The translations under genes and the position numbers were made by a program. Below, piece after piece: positions 1 through 7,401 of a stretch of 49,916 nucleotides of DNA. The notes beneath the pieces were generated by a model. That model made no database searches and was not told where the DNA came from. It worked only from the letters and a program-made list of their open reading frames with translations. Origin of the DNA: Allolucifera butyrica (lineage in GTDB: Bacteria > Bacillota > Negativicutes > Sporomusales > UPPP01); contig NZ_UPPP01000081.1 of assembly GCF_900476375.1 (NCBI RefSeq), forward strand, positions 1 to 49,916, given 5' to 3'. Position 1 is the stretch's first letter. Each line of letters begins with the position of its first letter.

Positions 1-639
1 ATGATTCAATTTGCCGTTGAGAGGATGCCGGCCGTACGGGGCATTCATTTTCAGCCGGTCAGTTATTTTGGCCGTTATCCTGAAGCTCCCGCCGATAAGG
101 ACCGGATTACCATCCCGGAAGTGATTACCGCCATCGAACGCCAAACGGAAGGAAAAATGAAGAGTAGCGATTTTCGTCCTCCCTCCGCCGAAAATGCCTA
201 TTGTTCTTTTCATGGGAATTTTGTTTTGCTGGCTAACGGAGAATTCCTAACCTGGACAAGAGAAGAAGAACAGCAAGGATGCTGCTGCCAGCCGCGCCTG
301 GCGGGAGAAGGGGCCAGGAAAGCGCAGGCTTTTGTTGCCAAACGCTGGGCAGCACCGCGGGAAAGGGGAGAAATATCCCCGGTCCAGCCGGATGCTTTAC
401 CGGCCGTGAACACGGATAGTCTGGATTCCTTTCTGGAACGAACCGAAAAGTATTCCTTTTCCATATCCGGTATGGCGTTTCAGGATGTCTGGAACCTTGA
501 TCTGGAGCGCTTGCGGGAGTGTTTTATCCACGTGGTCGGCCCGGAACAGCGCATTATCCCGTTTTGTGCCTACAATTTAACAGATATAACAGGTAAGGCG
601 CTATACCGTCCTGACTATAACTCGCCGGTGACACCATGA
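1..639 (+). CDS. C-terminal part of a TrsS-like radical SAM protein (5' end outside window)
   Basis: Only the last 212 or so residues are present; the reading frame is open to the window edge and there is no ribosome binding site, so the first ATG is probably internal. The CxxxCxxC radical SAM core is not in the window. The visible part starts at the end of what looks like the SAM barrel (HFQPVSYFGRYP), then has ITIPEVITAIERQT and ENAYCSFHGNFVLLANGEF, which I recognise from the radical SAM (seleno)protein TrsS family found beside DVU_1551-1557-type genes in Desulfovibrio. A CCC triplet (near residue 95) may bind metal or be redox active. No in-frame TGA interrupts it, so this part is not a selenoprotein. 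The stop overlaps the next gene by 4 nt (ATGA), showing coupling. The biochemical role of the family is unknown to me; the family call rests on memory of sequence pattern. Confidence 0.65.
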   Translation: MIQFAVERMPAVRGIHFQPVSYFGRYPEAPADKDRITIPEVITAIERQTEGKMKSSDFRPPSAENAYCSFHGNFVLLANGEFLTWTREEEQQGCCCQPRLAGEGARKAQAFVAKRWAAPRERGEISPVQPDALPAVNTDSLDSFLERTEKYSFSISGMAFQDVWNLDLERLRECFIHVVGPEQRIIPFCAYNLTDITGKALYRPDYNSPVTP

Positions 640-2018
640 AGGCGGCGATGCTAAACAAGACCCCCCTGGAAGCATGGATTGCAAACCGGCTGGGACTAAG
701 CGGAACTGCCTTAACACGGCAGCAGATTGAACGGTATCAACTGCAGAAATTGCAAGAGACCATCTGCTTAGCCGTTGGCCGCAGCCCGTTCTACCGGGAA
801 TTACTGAAAGATTTTACGGCAACGGAACTTCTTAGTTTGGCTGACCTGGAGCAGCTTCCTTTTACGACGGCCGAAGATATTCGGCAACATGGACTGCAAT
901 TTCTTTGTGTATCACAAAATGAAATCAGCCGGGTTGTAACCCTGGACAGTTCCGGCACAACGGGCCGGACCAAGCGTCTCTTCTTTACCGCCGCCGAGCA
1001 GGAGCTGACAATTGATTTTTTCCGGCAGGGAATGGCTACCCTGGTGGAAGCGGGAGACCGGGTACTCATCTTGTTGCCTGTTGAACGCTCCGGCTGTGTC
1101 GGTGACCTGCTGGCCATTGCTTTGCGACGCCTGGGTGTGCGTCCGGTGCCGCATGGTATTGTTACCGACATCCGGGCAACGCTCAGGACCATGGAGCGGG
1201 AAAGGATTCATTCCCTGGTTGGTATTCCCGCACAGGTACTTGCTTTGGCCCGCCATGCGGCTGTTACGGGACGGCGGCCGTTACGGCTTAAAAGTGTGCT
1301 TTTAAGCACCGATCATGTCCCGGACGCAATTGTCCGGGAATTGCGCCGGAGCTGGAACTGCCAAGTGTTCGAGCATTACGGCATGACCGAAATGGGGTTA
1401 GGGGGAGGGGTCGACTGCGGCCTTCATACAGGGTATCATTTGCGGGAAGCGGATTTATATTTTGAGATTATTGACCCGGTTACAGGCAAGGTGCTGCCGG
1501 ATGGACAGGAAGGGGAAGTTGTCTTTACAACGCTGACCCGTCAGGGAATGCCGCTCATTCGCTACCGTACCGGCGATATTTCCCGGTTTCTCCCCGGGCT
1601 ATGCGGCTGTGGCTCGGTTTTACGGCGGCTGGAGCGGATTCGAACCCGCCGAAACGGACAGGTTGTCCTAAGCAGCGGCCGGTATTTTACTCTGGCCGAT
1701 TTAGACGAAGCCATCTTTGCGGTAGCGGGAGTGGTTTATTTTACGGCTGCCGTTGATAACATACGCCGGACGACCCAATTGATGGTTAACGCCTCGATAG
1801 CAGGACACTCCGGCCCGGCAACGGAAAGGGAAATTCACCGGGCTTTGGACAGCATACCGGCAATTTATCAGGCCCGGCAGGACGGTACGCTAAGGATAAG
1901 CATAATTTCCCGCTATGGTGCGATAGTTTCACCAAAGCCAGCAAAACGAACGATTATGGAGCTGAGTGAATTTGGCGGAAAACCGGCTGATATTTCTGGT
2001 CAGGCATGGGAAGATTGA
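636..2018 (+). CDS. AMP-dependent CoA ligase-like protein (phenylacetate-CoA ligase fold, DVU_1553-like)
   Basis: 460 residues, ANL superfamily. The adenylate-binding loop is visible as DSSGTTGRTKR (about residues 104-114), followed by the YGMTEMGLGGG core and the RYRTGDISR hinge motif, in the order seen in PaaK-type ligases; overall length is close to PaaK (about 430-440). Such enzymes activate a carboxylate as acyl-AMP and usually transfer it to CoA. The substrate cannot be read from sequence. Cysteines in the YGMTEMGLGGGVDC and PGLCGCGS segments resemble the Cys-containing loop found in many PaaK-like proteins. It starts with ATG overlapping the upstream radical SAM stop by 4 nt, and its own end overlaps the phosphatase gene by about 50 nt, so the four genes form one transcription and translation unit. 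Neighbourhood matches the DVU_1551-1557-type cluster; it is unlikely to serve plain phenylacetate catabolism here because no paa genes are near. Confidence 0.72.
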   Translation: MKAAMLNKTPLEAWIANRLGLSGTALTRQQIERYQLQKLQETICLAVGRSPFYRELLKDFTATELLSLADLEQLPFTTAEDIRQHGLQFLCVSQNEISRVVTLDSSGTTGRTKRLFFTAAEQELTIDFFRQGMATLVEAGDRVLILLPVERSGCVGDLLAIALRRLGVRPVPHGIVTDIRATLRTMERERIHSLVGIPAQVLALARHAAVTGRRPLRLKSVLLSTDHVPDAIVRELRRSWNCQVFEHYGMTEMGLGGGVDCGLHTGYHLREADLYFEIIDPVTGKVLPDGQEGEVVFTTLTRQGMPLIRYRTGDISRFLPGLCGCGSVLRRLERIRTRRNGQVVLSSGRYFTLADLDEAIFAVAGVVYFTAAVDNIRRTTQLMVNASIAGHSGPATEREIHRALDSIPAIYQARQDGTLRISIISRYGAIVSPKPAKRTIMELSEFGGKPADISGQAWED

Positions 2019-2589
2019 ATTGGAAGATGAACAGCGGCGATATATAGGACAATTGGATTTGCCGCTGAATGAGGCAGGTGTCAGGCAAGCGCGGGGGTTG
2101 CAAAAACGGCTTGCCGGCGCAAATATCGGTACGATATTTTGCAGTGACTTAATCCGTTCGCGGCAAACTGCAGCGATTCTGGCCGGTGATAAAGGCATAG
2201 CTGTTATCCCGCGTAAAGAATTGCGGGAAATCGACCTGGGCCGGTGGGAGGGCTGTAAATTCGCCGAGATTGCGCGGCATTTCCCCAATGAGTTTAAGGC
2301 CCGCGGTGCGGACATTGGCTATTACCGGGTCCCCGGCGGCGAGAGTTTTGCCGACTGCAGCCGGCGGGTGGTGGCTGCTTTTCATGATATTCTTACGGCG
2401 ACAGAGGGGCCCATTCTGCTCGTCGGCCACGCGGGAGTTAACCGGGTGCTCTTATGCTATATGCTGGGAATTCCGTTGGCCAATCTTTTTCGAATATCCC
2501 AGGACTATGGCTGTTTAAATATGATTCAATGCAGTAGTTACGGCTATCAGGTAAAACTGGTTAATTACTGTGCCTTTACGGGCCGGTAG
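1966..2589 (+). CDS. Histidine phosphatase family protein (CobC/GpmB-like)
   Basis: 207 residues. The catalytic RHG motif is at the N-terminus (FLVRHGKIE), with the second conserved region FCSDLIRSRQTA and the distal catalytic segment LLVGHAGVNRVLL, the normal arrangement for a small cytoplasmic phosphomonoesterase of the phosphoglycerate mutase superfamily. Start chosen is GTG at 1966, preceded by GGAG at 1958-1961; the coding overlap with the upstream ligase is about 50 nt, so a TTG at 1972 is also possible. Similarity to CobC (alpha-ribazole phosphatase) is generic for the superfamily, and the gene sits in the TrsS/CoA-ligase cluster rather than in a cobalamin operon, so substrate is open. 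A homologous phosphatase is, as I recall, a standard member of the DVU_1551-1557-type cluster. Confidence 0.8.
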   Translation: MNLAENRLIFLVRHGKIELEDEQRRYIGQLDLPLNEAGVRQARGLQKRLAGANIGTIFCSDLIRSRQTAAILAGDKGIAVIPRKELREIDLGRWEGCKFAEIARHFPNEFKARGADIGYYRVPGGESFADCSRRVVAAFHDILTATEGPILLVGHAGVNRVLLCYMLGIPLANLFRISQDYGCLNMIQCSSYGYQVKLVNYCAFTGR

Positions 2590-2638
2590 AAGTTGTTGTT
2601 TTGCATCGAATACTTAACAACGGAAAGGAGGGTACCAA

Positions 2639-3088
2639 GTGTCTGAAATGGCTCGGATTGCCCAACTGAATATGCAAGGGTTTCACTGCAGTCAGATCCT
2701 GCTGATTTTGGGTCTTGAAAGACAGGGAAAGAGCAATCCGGATTTGATCCGGGCAATGACGGGACTCGCCGGCGGGCTGGGTTTTGAAGGGAAAATCTGT
2801 GGAACACTGACCGGCGCGGTTTGCTTACTGGGGCTGTACGCCGGCCGGGGTGAGGTGGAGGAGCAGGAGAACCACCGGCTAAACATTATGATTCAGGAAT
2901 TAGTGGTCTGGTTTGAAGAACGGTTCGGGAAAGATTATGGCGGCATTGACTGCCGGATTATTCTGAACGAGGATCCCTGGAACCGTATGCTGCGCTGCCC
3001 GAATGTGGTTACGGAGACCTATCTGAAAGTTATGGAAATCCTGGAAGACAACGGGTTTGTTACCGGCAGTGAACCTGATGAAGCCTGA
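2639..3088 (+). CDS. C_GCAxxG_C_C family protein (DVU_1555-like)
   Basis: 149 residues. Key features are an early GFHCSQILL segment and the glycine-rich core AGGLGFEGKICGTLTGAVCLLG, which is the signature region of the C_GCAxxG_C_C family (small redox- or metal-associated proteins of unknown function), followed by two further cysteines (GIDCRII, MLRCPN). No signal peptide or membrane segment, so probably cytoplasmic. Start GTG at 2639 follows a strong ribosome binding site (AAAGGAGG, about 2624-2631). It is the last gene of the cluster and is followed by a 20-bp perfect terminator hairpin. Together with the TrsS-like, CoA-ligase-like and phosphatase genes it reproduces the gene set of the DVU_1551-1557-type cluster, which supports the family call. 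Function not established. Confidence 0.75.
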   Translation: MSEMARIAQLNMQGFHCSQILLILGLERQGKSNPDLIRAMTGLAGGLGFEGKICGTLTGAVCLLGLYAGRGEVEEQENHRLNIMIQELVVWFEERFGKDYGGIDCRIILNEDPWNRMLRCPNVVTETYLKVMEILEDNGFVTGSEPDEA

Positions 3089-3095
3089 TTGGCAA

Positions 3096-3145
3096 AAGAA
3101 GACCGCCGGCTTATTTCCCAATAAGCCGGCGGTCTTCTTTTGTGG
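3096..3145 (+). terminator. Rho-independent terminator after TrsS-type cluster
   Basis: Perfect 20-bp inverted repeat, arms 3096-3115 and 3120-3139 (AAGAAGACCGCCGG... / ...CCGGCGGTCTTCTT) with a 4-nt loop TCCC, ending in a T-rich run. It lies 8 nt after the stop of the last gene of the cluster. Confidence 0.93.
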
Positions 3146-3250
3146 GACCGGAAAGTATAACTTTTCGGGTTATTTTTAAAATAACACATGCTTCCTAAAA
3201 AAGCCGAAAAGTAAAATACTTTCCTTCCATTTAAAGACCCTTTGGGTCTT
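3144..3250. repeat. Dispersed palindromic repeat, family A copy 1
   Basis: A roughly 105-bp element with an imperfect internal palindrome: arm GGAAAGTATAACTTTTCGG at 3150-3168 pairs with 3204-3224. A second copy, in inverted orientation and about 90% identical by eye, is at 16363-16466. No coding capacity. The small hairpin AAAGACCCTTTGGGTCTTT at its right end could act as a terminator. It resembles a REP or MITE-type intergenic element; no transposase-like end motif is clear. Confidence 0.8.
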
Positions 3251-3299
3251 TCTTACTAAAATCTAAGAAAGTATAAGTTTAAAGGACTACATAGATAGT

Positions 3300-3474
3300 T
3301 GTTAACGGCAGAAGAATCGCCTTATCAACGCTCCGCCGTTGCCACGTAACCTCCGCTTATGACAAGACGATCCTTCTGCCTGAATTGTTCGCAAAAAATG
3401 ATTTCCAGATGGTTTCTCTGCGCCCCGATCCTTGCGCCATGGGCCGAAAAAAGGCGTTAGCGGTTTTTTCTTAC
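3300..3474. repeat. Dispersed intergenic repeat, family B copy 1
   Basis: About 175 bp. It contains a long imperfect stem, GGCAGAAGAATCGCCTTATC at 3307-3326 against 3361-3380, and ends with a hairpin plus T-run (AAAAGGCGTTAGCGGTTTTTTC). A close direct copy is at 16540-16704, and partial copies at 11092-11200, 19389-19508 and 31629-31715. It lies immediately upstream of the CBO0543-type gene and contains only spurious open frame. The gap 3089-3552 otherwise holds the terminator and repeat A and no gene. Confidence 0.82.
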
Positions 3475-3552
3475 TCAATTCTCCCTTGCCGGGGAATGCT
3501 ACTACATAGTAAAGGGCTGAAAAAGAGAAGAAGTATATACGGAGATATGATT

Positions 3553-4041
3553 ATGATTCTGACTACAGAACAAATTATTAATGCTACGGCGGCATTAATT
3601 ACTTTATTTCTTTTCCTATTCGCCATTGACTGGCGCTTTTTCCGGGATTGGATTGTTGTTTATTTGTTTGCGAACTGTCTGGCTTTTGTCTGGAGCAGTC
3701 CGATTGTCAATCTGGGTCTGATTGATTATCCTGTCCGGCTGCTGCCGCATTTTTATAATACAAGCATATTATTTGAGTTATGGGTATTTCCTGTATTGTG
3801 TATATTATACAACCAGATTACCAGGGAAAGCGGCCTGTGGCCCGTTATTTATTATGCGCTGTTTTTTAGCGCCGGCATTGTCGCCGTCGAGTACCCCCTG
3901 GAACTGTATACCGAACTTATTGTGTACAAAAGTTGGACATGGTTTACTTCGCTGTATACTCTGACCTTTAGCTTTTTAATTATTCGGATTTTTATCGCCT
4001 TCTACCGCTGGGGCTGTATTCATTTTGGCAATCGCCAGTAA
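3553..4041 (+). CDS. CBO0543-family membrane protein (unknown function)
   Basis: 162 residues from ATG at 3553, chosen because GGAG at 3541-3544 lies 8 nt upstream; ATG 3547 is in frame but too close, and the open frame extending back to 3385 runs into repeat B and is not credible as protein. About five hydrophobic segments cover most of the length (for example ALITLFLFLFAI, WIVVYLFANCLAFVW, ILFELWVFPVLCILYNQ, VIYYALFFSAGIVAVEY, LYTLTFSFLIIRIFIAFY). The FELWVFPVLCILYNQ segment and overall layout match the CBO0543 family of integral membrane proteins from Clostridia, Bacilli and Negativicutes. No catalytic motif. It stands alone between repeats and a convergent thioesterase gene. Family assignment is from memory of the pattern. 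Confidence 0.65.
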   Translation: MILTTEQIINATAALITLFLFLFAIDWRFFRDWIVVYLFANCLAFVWSSPIVNLGLIDYPVRLLPHFYNTSILFELWVFPVLCILYNQITRESGLWPVIYYALFFSAGIVAVEYPLELYTELIVYKSWTWFTSLYTLTFSFLIIRIFIAFYRWGCIHFGNRQ

Positions 4042-4075
4042 ATAAACCTATTTCCTTTGATTTGATAGCCGTTTC

Positions 4076-4567
4076 TTACTTTAGGGTTGTGCAAGCAGGC
4101 TTATCTTCCTGATGTTTGCGGGACAGATAGCGCTGGCGGCCCCGTTCGAATAAACAGCGCTCTTCATCGGTGGTAATTTCCAAAACTGGGACGGGATGGG
4201 GCCTGCCGGCTTCATCCAGGGAGACAAAGGTAAAAAAAGCCGTTAAGGCGGTTTTGGCCGGTTCCTCCTGGGATAAGTCTTCTACAGTCACGGTTATGGA
4301 TATTTCCATGGAACTTTTACCAACAAAAGTTAGCTGTCCGTGGCAAGTAACGACATTGCCGATCAGAATGGGGTGATGAAACTGCAGTTCGTCGACGCAC
4401 GCCGTTACGACATTGGTACGGGCATGACGGCGGGCAACCACTCCGGCTGCGTCATCCATCAGCTTCATGATTTCCCCGCCGTGAACATTGCCGGCGGGAT
4501 TGGCATGCTGCGGCAACATCACGGTAGACATGGTTACCTTGGAATGTTGGACCGTTTTGGTGTGCAT
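4076..4567 (-). CDS. Acyl-CoA thioesterase, hotdog fold (YciA/BACH type)
   Basis: 163 residues. The segment MLPQHANPAGNVHGGEIMKLMDDAAG carries the N-x-x-G-x-x-HGG-x-I/L-M-x-x-x-D pattern of hexameric cytosolic acyl-CoA hydrolases; VTACVDELQFHHPILIGNVV is the conserved beta-strand region. These enzymes hydrolyse acyl-CoA to free acid and CoA; chain length is not predictable here. Start ATG is well supported by AGGAGG six bases upstream on the minus strand. It is a single gene, convergent with the CBO0543-type gene and divergent from tolC, with its own candidate promoter at 4632-4660. The C-terminal charged tail is normal for the family. Confidence 0.85.
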   Translation of the reverse strand: MHTKTVQHSKVTMSTVMLPQHANPAGNVHGGEIMKLMDDAAGVVARRHARTNVVTACVDELQFHHPILIGNVVTCHGQLTFVGKSSMEISITVTVEDLSQEEPAKTALTAFFTFVSLDEAGRPHPVPVLEITTDEERCLFERGRQRYLSRKHQEDKPACTTLK

Positions 4568-4631
4568 GAATAACCTCCTGTTATTTAATTTTTTTATAAT
4601 TTAATAATTGTTACTAGGTGATATAGGGTTT

Positions 4632-4660
4632 ATAATATCATCAAATCCTGTTTTTGGCAA
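4632..4660 (-). promoter_or_regulatory. Candidate sigma-A promoter for the thioesterase
   Basis: On the minus strand TTGCCA (plus 4655-4660) and TATTAT (plus 4632-4637) are separated by exactly 17 nt, about 65 nt upstream of the gene. Confidence 0.55.
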
Positions 4661-4830
4661 TTTAGTTTTTAATCCGGCTACAATAAACGGTTTGTTTTTC
4701 CGGGAATGGGAACGGTGAGGGTATGTTTTTTTTACCGCTGTGTTTGAATCGGTATCATCCGGCTTGGTCTTAAATACATATAGGGTAGGACAATACCATA
4801 AAAGCGGTGGAAGAAAAAATTAATTCGTTA

Positions 4831-4859
4831 TTTACAGCGGAAAAAAAATAGGCTACAAT
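4831..4859 (+). promoter_or_regulatory. Candidate sigma-A promoter for the tolC-RND operon
   Basis: TTTACA at 4831-4836 and TACAAT at 4854-4859 with a 17-nt spacer, 60 nt before the tolC start. The 352-bp gap 4568-4919 holds this promoter and the divergent thioesterase promoter; a G/C-rich stretch around 4872-4894 (CCCCTCGGGGAGGGG) lies in the leader and could fold. No clear operator was seen. Confidence 0.65.
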
Positions 4860-4919
4860 GAAATCAACAAATGCCCCTCGGGGAGGGGTGGGGACAAAAG
4901 GATTTAAGGGAGGTGCTTT

Positions 4920-6260
4920 ATGAACCGTTTTTTTCTCTTGGTTTTGGGAATATTTCTTTTTGCCGTGCAGCCCGTTCTGGCTGCGGCGCCGGGACTTTCG
5001 GTAACCGGAGCGATTCAGGAGGCGTTGAATAATAATGACGAGATCAAGGCGGCAAGCGAATCGCTGGCGGCAGGCAAGGAAGAAATCGGCGTTGCCAACA
5101 GCAGGCTGCTGCCGAAGGTTACGTTAGAGGAACGGGCCTTGCGCACCAACAATCCCGGCTATGTATTTTCCACTAAAATGGATCAGGGACGATTTACATT
5201 GCAGGATTTGCAAGGGGCGCCCGATACCTTTAATCAACCGGGCCTAATTAATGATTTCCAAACCACTGTTTCCATTATGCAGCCAGTTGTGGCCAAAGAG
5301 GCCGATATTGGCATTACCATGGCCCGGCAGGAATATGCGGCGCAACAGGCGGATTTTATCCGGAAAAGAGAAGAGGTTGCTTTTGCGGTGGTTCAGGCCT
5401 ATTTGTCGCTGCATACGGCGGCTGAGTATAAAACCGCAGCCGAAACAGCGCTGGTCGACGCCCGGGAGCATTTGCGCATTGCTGATTCCCGGTATAAAGC
5501 GGGCTTGGGATTGTATTCCGATATGTTAAGAGCGTCGACAGCCGTAACCGGTGCCGAAGAAAAACTGGTGAGTGTGCAAAAAAATCTGACTGTCGCCAAA
5601 CGTCAACTGGGGCTTCTTTTGGGGAAGGCGGAACCGGTGGAAATTGACGGCTCGTTTCCCTCCCTGCCTTTGCGTGACATTGGTTATTATACCAATACGG
5701 CAAAAGCCCGGGCTGATGTGAAAGCATTGGAATTGCGCTGCGAAAATTCCCAAAACAATGTGAATTTAAAGGCGGCGGGGAATTTGCCCACCTTTTCTGT
5801 CGGCGCCGGCTACCAGATGAATGATCCGGATAAGCCTTTCGGTTCAGCCGGTGATAACTGGCAGGTTATGGCGGTATTACAATGGAACGTTTTTGACGGG
5901 ACCCGGACAGAGCATGAAAGCCGGAAGGCGCGGCGGCAGCTCGAAGAATCCCGCATCTACCTTGACGGATTAAAAAAGAAAGTGGCTTTTCAAGTATATG
6001 AAGCCTTCGCCGGGGTGGAAGAAGCGGCGAAAAACGTGGAACTGGCCCAGGCGGCTCTGGCTAGTGCGGCAGAAGGAAAACGCCTGGTGGAGGCCAGATA
6101 TCAGAATTCTTTGTCCCCTATTGTCGATGTATTGGATGCGCAACTGAATCTTGACAATGCGAGAGCCGGGGTGGTGGAAAAGGAAAATAACTACCGGCAG
6201 GCCCTCACTAAGCTGAGTTATTCCAGCGGGACATTATTAACTGATTTTGCGATAAAATGA
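4920..6260 (+). CDS. TolC-family outer membrane efflux protein
   Basis: 446 residues with a clear signal peptide (MNRFFLLVLGIFLFAVQPVLAAA). The mature part begins LSVTGAIQEALNNNDEIKAASESLAAG and repeats this pattern after the middle (ADVKALELRCENSQNNVNLKAAGNLPTFSVGAGY), the internal duplication typical of TolC/OEP proteins, with long heptad-rich helices (RKREEVAFAVVQAYLSL, KKKVAFQVYEAFAGVEEAAKNVELAQAAL) and the C-terminal ARYQNSLSPIVDVLDAQLNL segment. It forms the trimeric outer-membrane channel of a tripartite pump, which is strong evidence for a diderm cell. Start ATG follows GGGAGGTG. First gene of a four-gene operon with adaptor and permease; the adaptor begins 13 nt after its stop. Confidence 0.9.
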   Translation: MNRFFLLVLGIFLFAVQPVLAAAPGLSVTGAIQEALNNNDEIKAASESLAAGKEEIGVANSRLLPKVTLEERALRTNNPGYVFSTKMDQGRFTLQDLQGAPDTFNQPGLINDFQTTVSIMQPVVAKEADIGITMARQEYAAQQADFIRKREEVAFAVVQAYLSLHTAAEYKTAAETALVDAREHLRIADSRYKAGLGLYSDMLRASTAVTGAEEKLVSVQKNLTVAKRQLGLLLGKAEPVEIDGSFPSLPLRDIGYYTNTAKARADVKALELRCENSQNNVNLKAAGNLPTFSVGAGYQMNDPDKPFGSAGDNWQVMAVLQWNVFDGTRTEHESRKARRQLEESRIYLDGLKKKVAFQVYEAFAGVEEAAKNVELAQAALASAAEGKRLVEARYQNSLSPIVDVLDAQLNLDNARAGVVEKENNYRQALTKLSYSSGTLLTDFAIK

Positions 6261-6273
6261 GGGGAGAAAAAGT

Positions 6274-7401
6274 ATGAAGAAACAGGCTGCATTCCTGGGA
6301 ATCGCCGTCATTGCCGTTTTCCTGCTTACGACAGGTTGCGGCAGTAAAGTCAAACCCGGTACCGCCGCGATAAATCGGCCGGTGGTAACCGGCGTTACCG
6401 TGGCAGCGGCAAAACGGACGGCGCTGGATGATTTTTATGAAACGTCAGGTACGGTAAAAGCTAAAACCGTTAGTGCGGTTGCCAGTAAGGTCATGGGCAA
6501 TATTACGGCTATTTTGGTGAAGGAAGGAGACAGAGTCCGAAAAGGCCAGGTGCTTTTAACCATTGACGACAGGGATGTGGCTCCCAAAGTCAGGTCGGCT
6601 CAGGCCGGGTATGAGGAAGCGCTGCAATCGATGGCTGTGGCCGGGCAGAACCAGTCGTTGATGACAACGACCTATGAACGCTATAAACAATTGTATGATG
6701 ACAAAGTGGTTTCCCAGCAGGAGATGGACCAGGTAGAAAATCAGAAGAAAGTAGCCGACCTGGAACTGGAACGGCAGCGTCAGTCCGTAACCCAGGCCCG
6801 GGCCGGGGTGGCGGAAGCTCAGGCGTATTATGACTTTACCCGGGTAGTAGCTCCCATTGCCGGAGTTGTCGCAGCTAAAAAGGCGGATGTGGGCAGTATG
6901 GCCGTAACGGGAGTGCCCTTGCTGATTATTGATGATAATACTACTTATACGGTAGAAGCTGATTTGGCAGAAAGCCTGGCCGATAAAATCAATACCGGCA
7001 TGACGGTGAATGTATTCATTGATTCGCTGGAACGGCAGGTAACCGGGAAGGTTACAGAGGTAGCTCCGGCCATTGATCCGGCTGCCCGGAAATTTCATGT
7101 TAAAATTGAAATCCCCGGTGGCGGTCTAAAATCCGGTTTGTATGCCCGCATTCGCATACCTGTAGGCCGGCGGGAAGGGATTTTGGTGCCGGCGGGAGCA
7201 ATCGTTACTAAGGGACAATTGACCGGGGTTTATACGGTTGACAGTCAGGGGGTTATTTCTTACCGGATCGTGAAGACGGGAAAAGAATACGGCAAACAGA
7301 TTGAAATCGTAGCAGGGATTCAGCCCGGCGACAAGGTAGTTGTGGAGGGTGCCGACAAGGCGGTTGACGGCGGAATTGTAAAAGAGGTGAATTCCCAATG
7401 A
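6274..7401 (+). CDS. RND efflux periplasmic adaptor (membrane fusion lipoprotein)
   Basis: 375 residues. Lipoprotein signal: [22 protein letters not shown] with lipobox LTTGC, acylated Cys22. Next come a lipoyl/biotinyl-like half motif ([29 protein letters not shown]), a coiled-coil hairpin (about residues 105-180, rich in Q, E and K), the second lipoyl half ([21 protein letters not shown]), then beta-barrel and membrane-proximal domains ending in [24 protein letters not shown]. This is the HlyD/AcrA order. It links the inner-membrane RND permease to the TolC channel. Start ATG follows GGGGAGAAAAAGT; its stop overlaps the permease start by 4 nt (ATGA). Substrate not predictable. Confidence 0.92.
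   Translation: MKKQAAFLGIAVIAVFLLTTGCGSKVKPGTAAINRPVVTGVTVAAAKRTALDDFYETSGTVKAKTVSAVASKVMGNITAILVKEGDRVRKGQVLLTIDDRDVAPKVRSAQAGYEEALQSMAVAGQNQSLMTTTYERYKQLYDDKVVSQQEMDQVENQKKVADLELERQRQSVTQARAGVAEAQAYYDFTRVVAPIAGVVAAKKADVGSMAVTGVPLLIIDDNTTYTVEADLAESLADKINTGMTVNVFIDSLERQVTGKVTEVAPAIDPAARKFHVKIEIPGGGLKSGLYARIRIPVGRREGILVPAGAIVTKGQLTGVYTVDSQGVISYRIVKTGKEYGKQIEIVAGIQPGDKVVVEGADKAVDGGIVKEVNSQ

Noticed and set aside
1..639. Selenocysteine in the TrsS-like fragment
   Set aside because: No in-frame TGA before the true stop, and no SECIS-like hairpin noticed in the visible part; the rest of the gene is outside.
3385..3552. Upstream extension of the CBO0543-type gene
   Set aside because: This part falls in repeat B, and a well-spaced ribosome binding site precedes ATG 3553.
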